DNA from: Cupriavidus malaysiensis | GTDB lineage: Bacteria; Pseudomonadota; Gammaproteobacteria; Burkholderiales; Burkholderiaceae | DNA length: 64,000 bases | Direction of reading: 5' to 3' | Assembly: GCF_001854325.1 (NCBI RefSeq) | Contig: NZ_CP017755.1 | Coordinates: forward strand, 2,480,001 to 2,544,000 | In this document: positions 56,261 through 64,000 of the stretch, in pieces | Numbering within the stretch: the stretch's first letter is position 1 | Layout of the letters: the number at the start of each line of letters is the position of its first letter | The notes under the pieces: generated by a model | Told to the model about the DNA's origin: nothing | The model's input: the letters and a program-made list of their open reading frames with translations, nothing else | Databases searched by the model: none | Program-made: the position numbers and the translations under genes

Positions 56261-56342
56261 GCGGGCGGCAATGAGCGCGCGGCCCCTGCCCGGCAGGACC
56301 GAGGCGGAACTCGCGCGGGATTAGCGCAGGACCAAGGCAGGA

Positions 56343-58328
56343 CTAGGGCGCCACGATCTCGAACTGCGGATCGAAGTTGTCCAGCATCCCCATCCAGGCC
56401 TGCAGCACGGCCGGGTCGCCTTCGATCTTCGCGCGCCCGGCGCCGACCGCCTCGCGCAAGGTGGTCTGGCCCAGCAGCGCGCCGATCAGCACGGCACGCG
56501 GCACGGTCAGCGTGGCCTGGGCATCGGCATGCTGCTGGTCGGCCTTGTAGCGGAACACCGCGTTCTCCACCGTGAGCGCATAGCGCTTGCCGGTATCGGG
56601 CTGGACCCAGTTGATCTTGAGCGTGCGGCCGGCGGCGCGCTCGCCGTTCAGGCGCACCGCCAGGTAGTCGAGGAACATCGGGTCGGTCATCGCCTGCACC
56701 ATGTCCGGGCTGGCCGACTGCGTCGAGGCGAGGCGCTGCACGCCGTTGCGCAGTTCGCGCGCGCCCATCAGGTAGGCGCTGCGCCAGCTGGCCGACTCGG
56801 CCTGGTAGCCGAGCTGCTCCAGCGCGTCGGCCTCGAGCTTGCGCGCGGCCTGGTTGTCCGGGTCGGCGAACACCACGTGCTTGACCACCTCCGCCACCCA
56901 GCGGTAGTCGCCCTGGGCATAGGATTCGCGCGCCTGCGCCAGCACCTTGTCGGCGCCGCCCATGTACTGCACGTAGCGCTTGGCCGCTGCCTCGGGCGGC
57001 AGCGGGTGCAGGTCGGCCGGGTTGCCGCTGTACCAGCCCAGGTAGCGCTGGTAGACCGCCTTGGCATTATGGTTGACGGTGCCGTAGTAATCGCGCAGGT
57101 CCCACTGGCCGGCCAGCGCCGGTGGCAGCTTCACCCTTTCGCCGATCTCGGTCATGGTGTAGCCCTGGTTGGCCAGGCGCAGCGACTGGTCGTGGATGAA
57201 CTTGTAGGCATCGCGCTGGCGGCCGAGGAAGGCGTCGATGTTCTGCTGCCCCCACTTCGGCCAGTGGTGCTGCGCGAACAGTACCTCGGTGCGGTCGCCG
57301 TAGCGGTCCAGCGTGGCATCGAGCGCGCGCCACCACTGGTTGGCGTCGCGCACCTGGGCGCCGCGGATGGTGTACAGGTTGTGCAGGTTATGGGTGGCGT
57401 CCTCGGCCGCGCACAGTGCCTTCCACTGCGGGAAGTACATCAGCATCTCGGCCGGCGCCTCGGTACCCGGCGCCATCTGGAACTCGATCTGCACGCCGTC
57501 GATGGTGCGCGTCTCGCCGCTCTTGCGCACCAGGTCGGTGGGCGCGATCAGCGTCACGGTACCGAGCGAGACCGTCTTGCCCAGGCCGGCGTCGACCTGT
57601 CCCGTCGGCCCCTTGGGCAGCAGCGCGCCGTACATGTACTGGGCGCGGCGGCTCATGGCATTGCCGGCGTAGATGTTCTCGCTGACGGCTTCCTCCATGA
57701 AGCCCTCGGGCGCCAGCACCTTGACGCGGCCCGCCTTGACGTCTTCCTCGCGGATCACGCCCTTGACGCCGCCGAAGTGGTCGACGTGGCTGTGCGTGTA
57801 GATCACCGCCACCACCGGCTTCCTGGGCCGGTGCTGGTAGTACAGCTCGAGCGCAGCGTGCGCCGTCTCCGCGGTCAGCAGCGGATCGATGAGGATCAGG
57901 CCGGTGTCGCCCTCGATCAGCGTCATGTTGGAGAGATCGAAGCCGCGCACCTGGTAGATGCGATCGGTGACGCGGAACAGGCCGTGCTTGAGGTTGAGCT
58001 GGGCCTGGCGCCACAGGCTGGGGTTGACCGTGGCCGGCGCGGCATCGGCGCGCAGGAAGGCATAGTCGCTCAGGTTCCACACCACCCGGCCCTGCGCGTT
58101 GCGGATTTCACTATCGGCCAGCGTGCCCAGCCAGCCGCGCTGGGCATCCTCGTAGTCCTGGCGGTCATTGAAAGGCAGCTGCTGCAGCACGGCCTCGTTG
58201 GCCTGGCGGGTGGCGGCGGTGGCATCGCCAGGCGTGGCGGCCGCGTCGGCCGCCAGCGCCGGGGGCATGCCGGCGGCGCCGGACAGCAAGGTCAGGGCCG
58301 CGGCCAGCGCGGCGGGCTTGCGAAGCAT
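56343..58328 (-). CDS. Linear primary alkylsulfatase (SdsA1/BDS1-type MBL fold)
   Basis: 661 residues, the SdsA1 size. A signal peptide (AALTLLSGAAGMPPALAADA) precedes a metallo-beta-lactamase domain with THSHVDHFGG (His179, His181, Asp183, His184). Further on are AEDATHNLHNLYTIRGAQVRD, a central dimerisation region (NAKAVYQRYLGWYSGNPADLHPLPPE) and a C-terminal SCP2-like lipid-binding domain. The family cleaves SDS and other alkyl sulfates to the alcohol and sulfate in the periplasm. A gaggagac ribosome binding site precedes ATG 58328. It is divergent from a TetR gene, and a 26-bp palindrome lies between them. Confidence 0.93.
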   Translation of the reverse strand: MLRKPAALAAALTLLSGAAGMPPALAADAAATPGDATAATRQANEAVLQQLPFNDRQDYEDAQRGWLGTLADSEIRNAQGRVVWNLSDYAFLRADAAPATVNPSLWRQAQLNLKHGLFRVTDRIYQVRGFDLSNMTLIEGDTGLILIDPLLTAETAHAALELYYQHRPRKPVVAVIYTHSHVDHFGGVKGVIREEDVKAGRVKVLAPEGFMEEAVSENIYAGNAMSRRAQYMYGALLPKGPTGQVDAGLGKTVSLGTVTLIAPTDLVRKSGETRTIDGVQIEFQMAPGTEAPAEMLMYFPQWKALCAAEDATHNLHNLYTIRGAQVRDANQWWRALDATLDRYGDRTEVLFAQHHWPKWGQQNIDAFLGRQRDAYKFIHDQSLRLANQGYTMTEIGERVKLPPALAGQWDLRDYYGTVNHNAKAVYQRYLGWYSGNPADLHPLPPEAAAKRYVQYMGGADKVLAQARESYAQGDYRWVAEVVKHVVFADPDNQAARKLEADALEQLGYQAESASWRSAYLMGARELRNGVQRLASTQSASPDMVQAMTDPMFLDYLAVRLNGERAAGRTLKINWVQPDTGKRYALTVENAVFRYKADQQHADAQATLTVPRAVLIGALLGQTTLREAVGAGRAKIEGDPAVLQAWMGMLDNFDPQFEIVAP

Positions 58329-58444
58329 GGTGTCTCCTCGTTGTGTTCTCGTGGTGTTCCTGCACCTGCCAGGGGCGGCCGGCCCGGCTGCGGACGGCTC
58401 CGCCCGGCAGCATGACGCATCCCCTGCCCCGGCGGCAAGACTAT

Positions 58445-58470
58445 AATTGTTCTGAACGTTCAGTACAATT
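58445..58470. promoter_or_regulatory. TetR operator between the alkylsulfatase and TetR genes
   Basis: A 26-bp palindrome with a perfect 12-bp core ctgaacgttcag (58452-58463). Every flanking base pairs out to both ends except one position. A TATAAT hexamer at 58442-58447 overlaps it. Confidence 0.8.
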
Positions 58471-58607
58471 CTAGTGTGCGAGCGATCCCCTTGCCCTGTC
58501 AAGGTGCCGGGATATCGAGGGAGGGTCCGGCACAAGGGGGCATCTGGCCGAGGCGGAGGGGCCAGTGCCCGCTGCTACAATTTTCCGCCGACCCAGTACC
58601 CCTGCCC

Positions 58608-59318
58608 ATGACTGCCCCAGCCTCCGCCGCGCCCGCCACTCCGGCCACGCCAGACGCCCAGGCCACGCCGGCCAAGAACCGCCGCGGCCTGGAGACACGC
58701 CAGCGCGTCATCGCACTGACCAAGGGCCTGATCGCCGAACACGGCTATGCCGAAGTCACGCTGGACCAGATCTCGGCCGCTGCCAGCGTGGCCAAGAGCA
58801 GCCTGCTATGGCATTTCGGCAGCAAGGAAATGCTGCTGGCGGAGGCAGCCATCAGCCTGTTCCGGGAAATCGAAGGGGAGATGCAGGCGCGCGCCCCGGC
58901 CGGCCGGAGCCAGGCCGAGCGCCTCGACAATCTGTTCGATCGCGTCGCCGACTATTTCACGCGCCACCCCGAGACCAAGGGCGTGGTGCTGGCACTGCTG
59001 TTCTCAGGCAGCGTTCCCGAGGCCGTGCGCGAACACATCCGCGCGGGTTGGGACGGGCATGTGCGCGCGCTGGTGGAGGCGCTGGGCACGCCGGAGCGGC
59101 CGCTGCCACCGGAGATGGCGCGGCTGCTGCTGGCGGTGTTCCATGGGTGCTATTGCCATTGGTATGCCAACGGGCGCGGCGAGCCGATCGCAGCCTACCT
59201 GGCGCCGGCGCGCGAGCTGATGCGGCAGTGGCTCACGGCGCCCGCTGGCGCAGCGCCGGCGGCAGGGGCAGCGGCGATCGAGCCCGGCGCCGCTGCGGCT
59301 CGCCGCAGGCGGTCTTGA
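58608..59318 (+). CDS. TetR family transcriptional regulator
   Basis: 236 residues. An Ala/Pro/Thr-rich start of about 25 residues precedes the HTH (TRQRVIALTKGLIAEHGYAEVTLDQISAAASVAKSSLLWHFGSKEMLL, about 31-78). The C-terminal domain is all-helical and ends in an Ala/Pro/Gly/Arg tail. It is divergent from the alkylsulfatase gene, with a near-perfect palindrome between them, so it is probably the alkylsulfatase repressor, possibly responding to a fatty alcohol, acid or alkyl sulfate; the ligand is inferred. Confidence 0.88.
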   Translation: MTAPASAAPATPATPDAQATPAKNRRGLETRQRVIALTKGLIAEHGYAEVTLDQISAAASVAKSSLLWHFGSKEMLLAEAAISLFREIEGEMQARAPAGRSQAERLDNLFDRVADYFTRHPETKGVVLALLFSGSVPEAVREHIRAGWDGHVRALVEALGTPERPLPPEMARLLLAVFHGCYCHWYANGRGEPIAAYLAPARELMRQWLTAPAGAAPAAGAAAIEPGAAAARRRRS

Positions 59319-59369
59319 TGCAGGGTGAGGGGTGATGGCCGCACCCGCGCCGGCATGCGGCAAATAGGA

Positions 59370-59624
59370 CTAGATGCTGAACGTCGGGTTGCCGAACTGC
59401 GCCAGCAGGGACTCGATCAAGCCGATGTCCTCGGTATGCGGCGTGCGGTCTTCGGTGATGCGGGAAGGCCCCGCGTAGATCGCGGTGATGTGCCGGCGCA
59501 CGGTCAGCACACCAGACTGCGGCGCATCGACCTCGACCTCCAACCAAGGTATGTGCCGGTAACTGCCGGCAACCCAGCCGGTCGAAGTCAGATGCTGCAC
59601 TTCCCACTCTTCGCTGTTCGGCAT
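59370..59624 (-). CDS. Small conserved-looking protein
   Basis: 84 residues, not recognised. It reads as a compact soluble protein (EEWEVQHLTSTGWVAGSYRHIPWLEVEVDAPQSGVLTVRRHITAIY). A strong aggaggaa ribosome binding site lies about 10 nt upstream of ATG 59624, supporting the start. It is convergent with the TetR gene, 51 bp away. Confidence 0.7.
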   Translation of the reverse strand: MPNSEEWEVQHLTSTGWVAGSYRHIPWLEVEVDAPQSGVLTVRRHITAIYAGPSRITEDRTPHTEDIGLIESLLAQFGNPTFSI

Positions 59625-59843
59625 GTCTTGAACTTCCTCCTGTAGTCAGATCGTTGAGATCGGTCAGATCGGATGGCGCGTGGCCATCGCGGGAGCGGCG
59701 AAGCCGCTCATGTTTTGTGTCGGCATCGGATCGGGCCCTTGGCCGGCCCGCACCGCGGCATCTCCGGCCTGGCGCGCAGGCGGCGGTCCGGATGCACCGA
59801 CAACCTCCTGTCGCAGACCCGCGTTTGCCAAGGTCGTTCCCGC

Positions 59844-60122
59844 TCAGCGCGGGGACTTGCCGCCGGGCAGCCGAAGGCCGCCGGCCTTGGCGCCGCGCAA
59901 CTGGCGCGCACGCAGATGCGCCGCGGCGCGTTCGCCGGCGCTGCGCGCGGCCTGCTTGGCACGGGCTTCCGAACGGTGCGTGGCGTGCCGCATCGAAACA
60001 TTGGCGACGACTTGCTCGACACCATTGCGGTACTCGGAAATGACGTAGTTCGCGAACCAGATGCCGGGTTCTTGCTGAATGGGGTACACCGAAACGGTGA
60101 ACGGGGTGATGCTCTGATTCAA
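59844..60122 (-). CDS. Hypothetical small basic protein
   Basis: 92 residues from TTG 60122, with aggaaa upstream. It has an aromatic, protein-like N-terminal half (PFTVSVYPIQQEPGIWFANYVISEYRNGVEQVVANVSMRHATHRS) and a basic, Ala-rich C-terminal helix (EARAKQAARSAGERAAAHLRARQLRGAK). No family is recognised. The longer frame to 60227 reads as non-coding before the TTG. Confidence 0.5.
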   Translation of the reverse strand: MNQSITPFTVSVYPIQQEPGIWFANYVISEYRNGVEQVVANVSMRHATHRSEARAKQAARSAGERAAAHLRARQLRGAKAGGLRLPGGKSPR

Positions 60123-60549
60123 GTTGTTTCCTGCTTTGCCAGTGCGCGCGCCAGGGGCCTGGCGCCGCGCACTGCGGTCAACACGGACTGGTGCGGCTTC
60201 GGCCTCCAGTCGACGTGGAAAAAACAATGCGCGTCATGCCCATCGGCAGAATCGCTTGCACTGTTCGGGGAGGACCATGCTTGCGCTCGCCATCGCGCCC
60301 TGTACATGCGCGATCGCCGCGGAGCGGCGGTGCCGCTGGTCGGATAGTGACAGGCGCGTGGCGCCCGGAAGGGATCGGGTGTACACCCGAGCGGCCGCCG
60401 AGCTTGTTCTCTTCTATTGATGATGTGTCGCGGCCTGCCTATGGCTTATCACCGGCATGCGGTGATAAGGCGCAATGATACCATCTTCGATACCTGCCAG
60501 CAGGAACCGGCCCGTTCCCCCACGCCGCCGGCACCCCGCGCGTGCAGCG
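60123..60549. other. Gene-free stretch with one perfect dyad
   Basis: 427 bp between two small minus-strand genes. Only shadow frames. The inverted repeat at 60445-60469 is the one structured element. Confidence 0.5.
60445..60469. promoter_or_regulatory. Perfect 9-bp inverted repeat
   Basis: CTTATCACC-N7-GGTGATAAG. There is no T-tract next to it, so an operator or an RNA hairpin is likelier than a terminator. No regulator is adjacent. Confidence 0.6.
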
Positions 60550-60756
60550 CTATCGCTGCCACCCCGCCTCGGGATCGCGCTTCTGGTCGCGATACGTCCA
60601 CTGCGTTCCGCAGACCTGGCACACGAAGGTGCTGACAGTCAGCGCAGGCCCTCTGGCCGGCTTGATGCGCTGGGTATCCGTGATCCGCAAGGCGGGGTGC
60701 CCGGGTGCGCCGAACTTGTGCATTTCCATGGCCTGGCAGGCCGGACAGAGCGTCAT
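60550..60756 (-). CDS. Small zinc-ribbon protein
   Basis: 68 residues. Two cysteine pairs, LCPACQAM (residues 3-10) and FVCQVCGTQW, are separated by about 40 residues with TDTQRIKPARGPALTVSTF. This is a zinc-ribbon layout of the kind seen in small nucleic-acid-binding or rubredoxin-like proteins. ATG 60756 follows gaagga. A longer frame (to 60873) does not add a recognisable domain. Confidence 0.7.
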   Translation of the reverse strand: MTLCPACQAMEMHKFGAPGHPALRITDTQRIKPARGPALTVSTFVCQVCGTQWTYRDQKRDPEAGWQR

Positions 60757-60907
60757 ATCGCGTCCTTCGTGAGTGATGGGGGCCACGGCCAATGTCCTGG
60801 GCAAGGAACGGCCCCTGCCAAGGGTAGCCATCATGAACGGGAAAGCCGGCGCCGCACAGGCGTGACGCTCCATGCGCCCGATCGGACACAGCCGCCGGGG
60901 CGAATCC

Positions 60908-60936
60908 TTGACATTCCATCCACATACAGGTATAAG
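60908..60936 (+). promoter_or_regulatory. Sigma-70 promoter of cspA
   Basis: TTGACA at 60908-60913, a 17-bp spacer, and TATAAG at 60931-60936, the best match to consensus in the window. A start near 60943 gives a leader of about 130 nt before cspA, like the long structured leaders of cold-shock genes. Confidence 0.8.
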
Positions 60937-61072
60937 GAGCTGGCAAGATTTTCAGGCAGTAACTTTGAAGTACTGGGTGCGTAACACACTTCAAGCGTTT
61001 CCTCGTTTCTTCCTTGATCGTCATGCTCCGCCAGCGGTTTTTCCTGGCGGAAATTCTTTGAGGAATCCAAAC

Positions 61073-61276
61073 ATGGAAACCGGTACCGTCAAGTGGTTCA
61101 ATGACTCCAAGGGCTTCGGCTTCATCACGCCCGACGCAGGTGGCAACGACCTGTTCGCGCACTTCTCGGAAATCCAAGGCAGCGGCTTCAAGTCGCTCCA
61201 GGAAGGCCAGAAGGTCCGCTACGTGGCCGGCGTAGGCCAGAAGGGCCCGGCAGCGACCAAGATCGAAGCGATCTGA
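61073..61276 (+). CDS. cspA: Cold-shock protein (CspA family)
   Basis: 67 residues, the standard cold-shock domain. RNP1 is KGFGFI (residues 13-18) and RNP2 is DLFAHF (27-32), the single-stranded nucleic-acid-binding faces. It acts as an RNA chaperone in the cytoplasm. ATG 61073 follows gagga. The gene has its own consensus promoter with a long leader and its own terminator, so it is a single-gene unit. Confidence 0.97.
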   Translation: METGTVKWFNDSKGFGFITPDAGGNDLFAHFSEIQGSGFKSLQEGQKVRYVAGVGQKGPAATKIEAI

Positions 61277-61294
61277 GTCTCGCCTCCCAGGCAG

Positions 61295-61322
61295 AAAAGC
61301 CCCGCAATGCGGGGCTTTTTTT
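61295..61322 (+). terminator. Intrinsic terminator of cspA
   Basis: A stem AGCCCCGC / GCGGGGCT with loop aat, flanked by an A-run and a T-run of seven, starts 19 bp after the cspA stop. It could also end the convergent gene. Confidence 0.95.
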
Positions 61323-61376
61323 GTGCCCGCCGGGATCCCGGTTGGAGCCCGCCGCGAGACGGTCAACGGGCCCGGC

Positions 61377-61703
61377 TCAAAGACCGGCCGTGCTCATGCC
61401 CTCCACCAGGCCGTCGATGATTTCCTCACCGGTCTTGACGGCGGCACGCTTCGCGGCACCCAGGCTCTCCCACTGCGCGACCGGCAGCGCGAAGACCCTG
61501 CCATGCTCGGCATTCGGCGGACTGCCTTCGCGGCAGATCACGACCGAGGCGTTGTACGCGCGGTCGGGCCGGGGCTCATGCCATTCCCGCGGCGGCTCGT
61601 ATGGGTAAACCAGCGGGTAGAGATCGAAGCCCTTGTAGTTGGCGCTCGGGTAGGCATCCACAGCCTTCTCCGGTTGATGGTATGCCCCCCACTGTACGCG
61701 CAT
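61377..61703 (-). CDS. Conserved-looking hypothetical protein
   Basis: 108 residues, no recognised domain. It reads as a soluble protein with an aromatic, proline-rich front (YKGFDLYPLVYPYEPPREWHEPRPDRAYNASVVICREG) and a helical back (WESLGAAKRAAVKTGEEIIDGLVEG). I have the impression of small conserved proteins of this form in Burkholderiales, but this is from memory. It faces cspA across the terminator. Confidence 0.7.
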   Translation of the reverse strand: MRVQWGAYHQPEKAVDAYPSANYKGFDLYPLVYPYEPPREWHEPRPDRAYNASVVICREGSPPNAEHGRVFALPVAQWESLGAAKRAAVKTGEEIIDGLVEGMSTAGL

Positions 61704-62312
61704 TCCCCACGTTCAGCGGGAATATTTGGCGATCGCCGGCACCGCCCCCCCTGGCGGCTGAACGCCGGCACTCGCGAACGACCGACGGCGAACCGCGTGG
61801 CTGAGTCAACCGCACCGGCTGCGGTATCGCGCTGGCTCGGTTCGACCGCGCAAGCCCTTCGCTGGCATCCATTGGCGCACGCCGCGCCACTGTGGCCCGC
61901 TGCCCGCTGGCGCCAGCCTAGCCGATGCAGGCACCACCCATTGCCTTGGCCCGATGCCCGCGCATCGACCCATCCAGGCCAGTTGCAGCGTCTTGCGCCA
62001 GCGACCGCTACTCAGCTCAGGAAAACCTCCATCCTTCGTTTGGAAGGATCGGGGAATGACCATCGATTGCCGCAAATTGCCGCCAAATTTCGGTGATTTT
62101 GGGAATCGTCCTGTGGAAATCCCTCTCTTGCTGCACCAGCATCTAAGTTGCCTGGGCGCCATCTCTGGTTGACGCCGGCCCGGCTTACGCACGGTGGAGC
62201 ACCGCCGCATGGGTAGCGACCGCCGCTCGCGCGTTCGCGCGGCGCCGCCCTGCGCCAGGTTTCCCATCCCCCCTTTCCGATCGCTGCGCTTTCCTTCCCT
62301 GGAGTCTGACTC
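61704..62312. other. Gene-free stretch upstream of vgrG
   Basis: About 610 bp with only shadow frames. It includes a locally AT-richer patch (about 62030-62130) unlike the surrounding DNA. No transposase or integrase remnant is recognised. A ggag just before 62313 serves vgrG. Confidence 0.45.
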
Positions 62313-64000
62313 ATGGGTATGCCTCCGCCTTCTTCCTCCCGCACTGTCAAACTCCGCGGCGACGGCTTGCCGGAAATTCTCGCCCAAGTAGCATTGACCG
62401 TTGCCCGCGTACAGGGCTCCGAAGGCATCAACGACCTGTTCACCTATACGGTGGATCTGAAGACGCCTGATGAACGCTGGGGACTCGGGGGACCGGAGGC
62501 AAACCTGGACCTGCCGCAGATGCAGGGCCAGGAACTGACGCTGGAGATCGAACTCGACGGCAGCGGCACGGGCCCGAGCGGCGGTTTCGGCGCGGGCGAG
62601 CGGGAGATTACAGGAATTGTCACCGAGATCACCGGGCCGATTCCCGAGGGACGACATTTCTTGTATCGGCTGACGCTGCGTCCCTGGCTCTTTCTGGCAT
62701 CGCTCACCACGGACTACAAGATATTCCAGCAAAAAACGGTGGTCGAAATCCTTGACGAGCTGCTGGCCGACTATTCCTTTCCGGTCGAAAAGCGGCTGGA
62801 CGTGGCCCGTTACCCCAAGCGGGAATATCAGGTCCAGTACGGCGAGACCGACTATGCGTTCTTCCAGCGCCTGACCGAAGAATGGGGGATCAGCTTCTTC
62901 TTCGAGCACTCCAGCGGCCGCCATCGTCTGGTCCTGTCCGACGGCAACGGGGCGTTCCGCCGCGTCGCCAGCCCGGCCTATCACACACTCGAATGGCGCC
63001 AGTCTTCCGACCGCGCGGATGCCGAACATCTGTATGCGTTTCATGTGCGCGACCGACTGGTCTCGGGCAGATGGGCAAGCACCGACTATGACTTCGTAAA
63101 GCCCCGCGCCGACCTGCATGTGGCGTGCCACGACCCGCGCGACACGGCCCATGCCGACAGCGAGATCTACGCGTATCGCGGCGGCCACGCGCAACCGGCC
63201 ACCGGTAACGACCCATGGAAGGAGGGCGATATGCTCGCCCGCATCCGCATGGAAGCCATCCGGCAGCACGGCAGCCGCGTGTCCGGGACCGGTAATGTCC
63301 GTGCCGTCGTGCCAGGCACGACCTTTGCCCTCAAAGGCTTTGCGCAGACCGCCGCCAATCGTGAGTATCTGGTATTCGCGACGCAGTTGACGCTCGAGGA
63401 CGTGGGCGAAGTCTCCGGGCAGGGACAATCGTGGCGCTGTGAAGTGCAATTCGACGCGCAATCGACTGCCGAGATTTTCCGCCCCGACCGTACGCGATCC
63501 AAACCGCATACGCACGGGCCGCAGACGGCCCTGGTCGTCGGCCCCGAGAATCAGGAGATCTGGGTAGACGAGTTCGGACGGGTCAGGGTGCAGTTCCATT
63601 GGGACCGCGTCGGGCAGCGCAACGCCAACAGCTCGTGCTGGGTGCGTACCGCGCAGGCCTGGCAGGGCAACCAGTTCGGCGCAAGCCACCTGCCGCGCAT
63701 CGGCCAGGAGGTGATTGTCAACTTCCAGTCGGGCGATCCGGACTGCCCCATCATCACCGGCCGCGTGGTGAACCACGTCAACCGGTCGCCGTGGAACCTG
63801 CCGGACCAGCACGCGCTGTCGGGCTTTCGCAGCAAGGAGTTGTTCGGCGAACGCCACAACACCTTCCTGCAAGACGACACCCAGGGCCAGATTCAGACAC
63901 AGCTCGGCAGCGACCATCAGGCCACGATGCTCAGCATGGGCTACATCGTGCGCGTCCCCGGCCATGCGGGACGGCGCGACCAGCGCGGCGAAGGGTACGA
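62313..64000 (+). CDS. vgrG: Type VI secretion tip protein VgrG, N-terminal part (cut by window edge)
   Basis: The frame from ATG 62313 stays open for 562 codons to the window end. It has the VgrG order: an N-terminal gp27-like region (YSFPVEKRLDVARYPKREYQVQYGETDYAFFQRLTEEWGISFFFEHSSGRHRLVLSDG, about residues 155-215), then the gp5-OB-fold region (KPHTHGPQTALVVGPENQEIWVDEFGRVRVQFHWDRVGQRNANSSCWVRTAQAWQGNQFGASHLPRIGQEVIVNF). It then enters the spike (FGERHNTFLQDDTQGQIQTQLGSDH). VgrG trimers tip the T6SS tube and carry effectors. Any C-terminal effector domain and linked effector or immunity genes are outside the window. Confidence 0.93.
   Translation, partial: MGMPPPSSSRTVKLRGDGLPEILAQVALTVARVQGSEGINDLFTYTVDLKTPDERWGLGGPEANLDLPQMQGQELTLEIELDGSGTGPSGGFGAGEREITGIVTEITGPIPEGRHFLYRLTLRPWLFLASLTTDYKIFQQKTVVEILDELLADYSFPVEKRLDVARYPKREYQVQYGETDYAFFQRLTEEWGISFFFEHSSGRHRLVLSDGNGAFRRVASPAYHTLEWRQSSDRADAEHLYAFHVRDRLVSGRWASTDYDFVKPRADLHVACHDPRDTAHADSEIYAYRGGHAQPATGNDPWKEGDMLARIRMEAIRQHGSRVSGTGNVRAVVPGTTFALKGFAQTAANREYLVFATQLTLEDVGEVSGQGQSWRCEVQFDAQSTAEIFRPDRTRSKPHTHGPQTALVVGPENQEIWVDEFGRVRVQFHWDRVGQRNANSSCWVRTAQAWQGNQFGASHLPRIGQEVIVNFQSGDPDCPIITGRVVNHVNRSPWNLPDQHALSGFRSKELFGERHNTFLQDDTQGQIQTQLGSDHQATMLSMGYIVRVPGHAGRRDQRGEGY

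Noticed and set aside
61806..63965. A 719-codon minus-strand open frame at the right edge
   Set aside because: It lies antisense to vgrG, whose frame carries clear VgrG motifs. The minus-strand translation has no recognisable domain.

Overview
This 64 kb window has high GC content, long antisense shadow reading frames, many divergently transcribed regulator/target pairs and two periplasmic solute-binding proteins of the Bug/TctC type. Together these point to a Burkholderiales beta-proteobacterium of the Cupriavidus/Ralstonia kind, probably an accessory-rich part of a secondary replicon. That assignment is inferred from protein style, not from a search. No rRNA, tRNA, CRISPR array, transposase or integrase gene was seen.

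Layout. 1-5.9 kb: start of a penicillin-binding protein running off the left edge, a LysE/RhtB exporter divergent from a LysR gene, a SnoaL-like protein, a class I aldolase, and a DHA2 drug-type exporter divergent from another LysR gene. 7.2-19.7 kb: three catabolic modules. They are a VOC protein and a Bug receptor; a LysR regulator divergent from a CoA ligase/enoyl-CoA hydratase operon; and a LysR regulator divergent from an M20 amidohydrolase/MHS importer operon. A DUF3268 zinc-finger protein and an IclR regulator follow. 20-28 kb: two small membrane proteins, a TetR gene beside a CocE-type hydrolase, and a minus-strand membrane-stress set (PspA-like, YqiJ-like, flotillin). 28.3-31.3 kb: an NDH-2-like flavoprotein behind an AcrR-like operator, then a TetR regulator and an MBL-fold hydrolase that share one palindromic operator.

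31.3-40 kb: the most distinctive segment is a complete seven-gene Nit1C cluster (nitBCDEFGH: DsrE-like protein, nitrilase, radical SAM, GNAT, AIR-synthase-like, small protein, FAD monooxygenase). Its genes are packed with start/stop overlaps. It is flanked by a divergent MocR regulator, with a repeat-rich intergenic region between them, and by a LysR gene downstream. This type of cluster has been linked to cyanide assimilation, but its chemistry is largely unresolved.

40-64 kb: an SDR enzyme; a membrane protein fused to a probable permuted papain-like domain; a LuxR-type protein with two tandem HTH domains divergent from DUF485-actP (acetate uptake); a partial mhp cluster (mhpA, mhpB, mhpD plus a Bug receptor and an IclR regulator, without C, E or F); an orphan chrB; a lipoprotein/trypsin-like protease pair; an alkylsulfatase and TetR sharing a 26-bp palindrome; four small conserved-looking proteins; cspA with a consensus promoter and terminator; and the N-terminal 562 codons of a type VI secretion VgrG at the right edge.

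Across the window the intergenic DNA repeatedly carries short tandem arrays with 10-12 bp units, about one helical turn. Several overlap or directly follow stop codons. One further array is a hexanucleotide microsatellite at the start of the DHA2 exporter.
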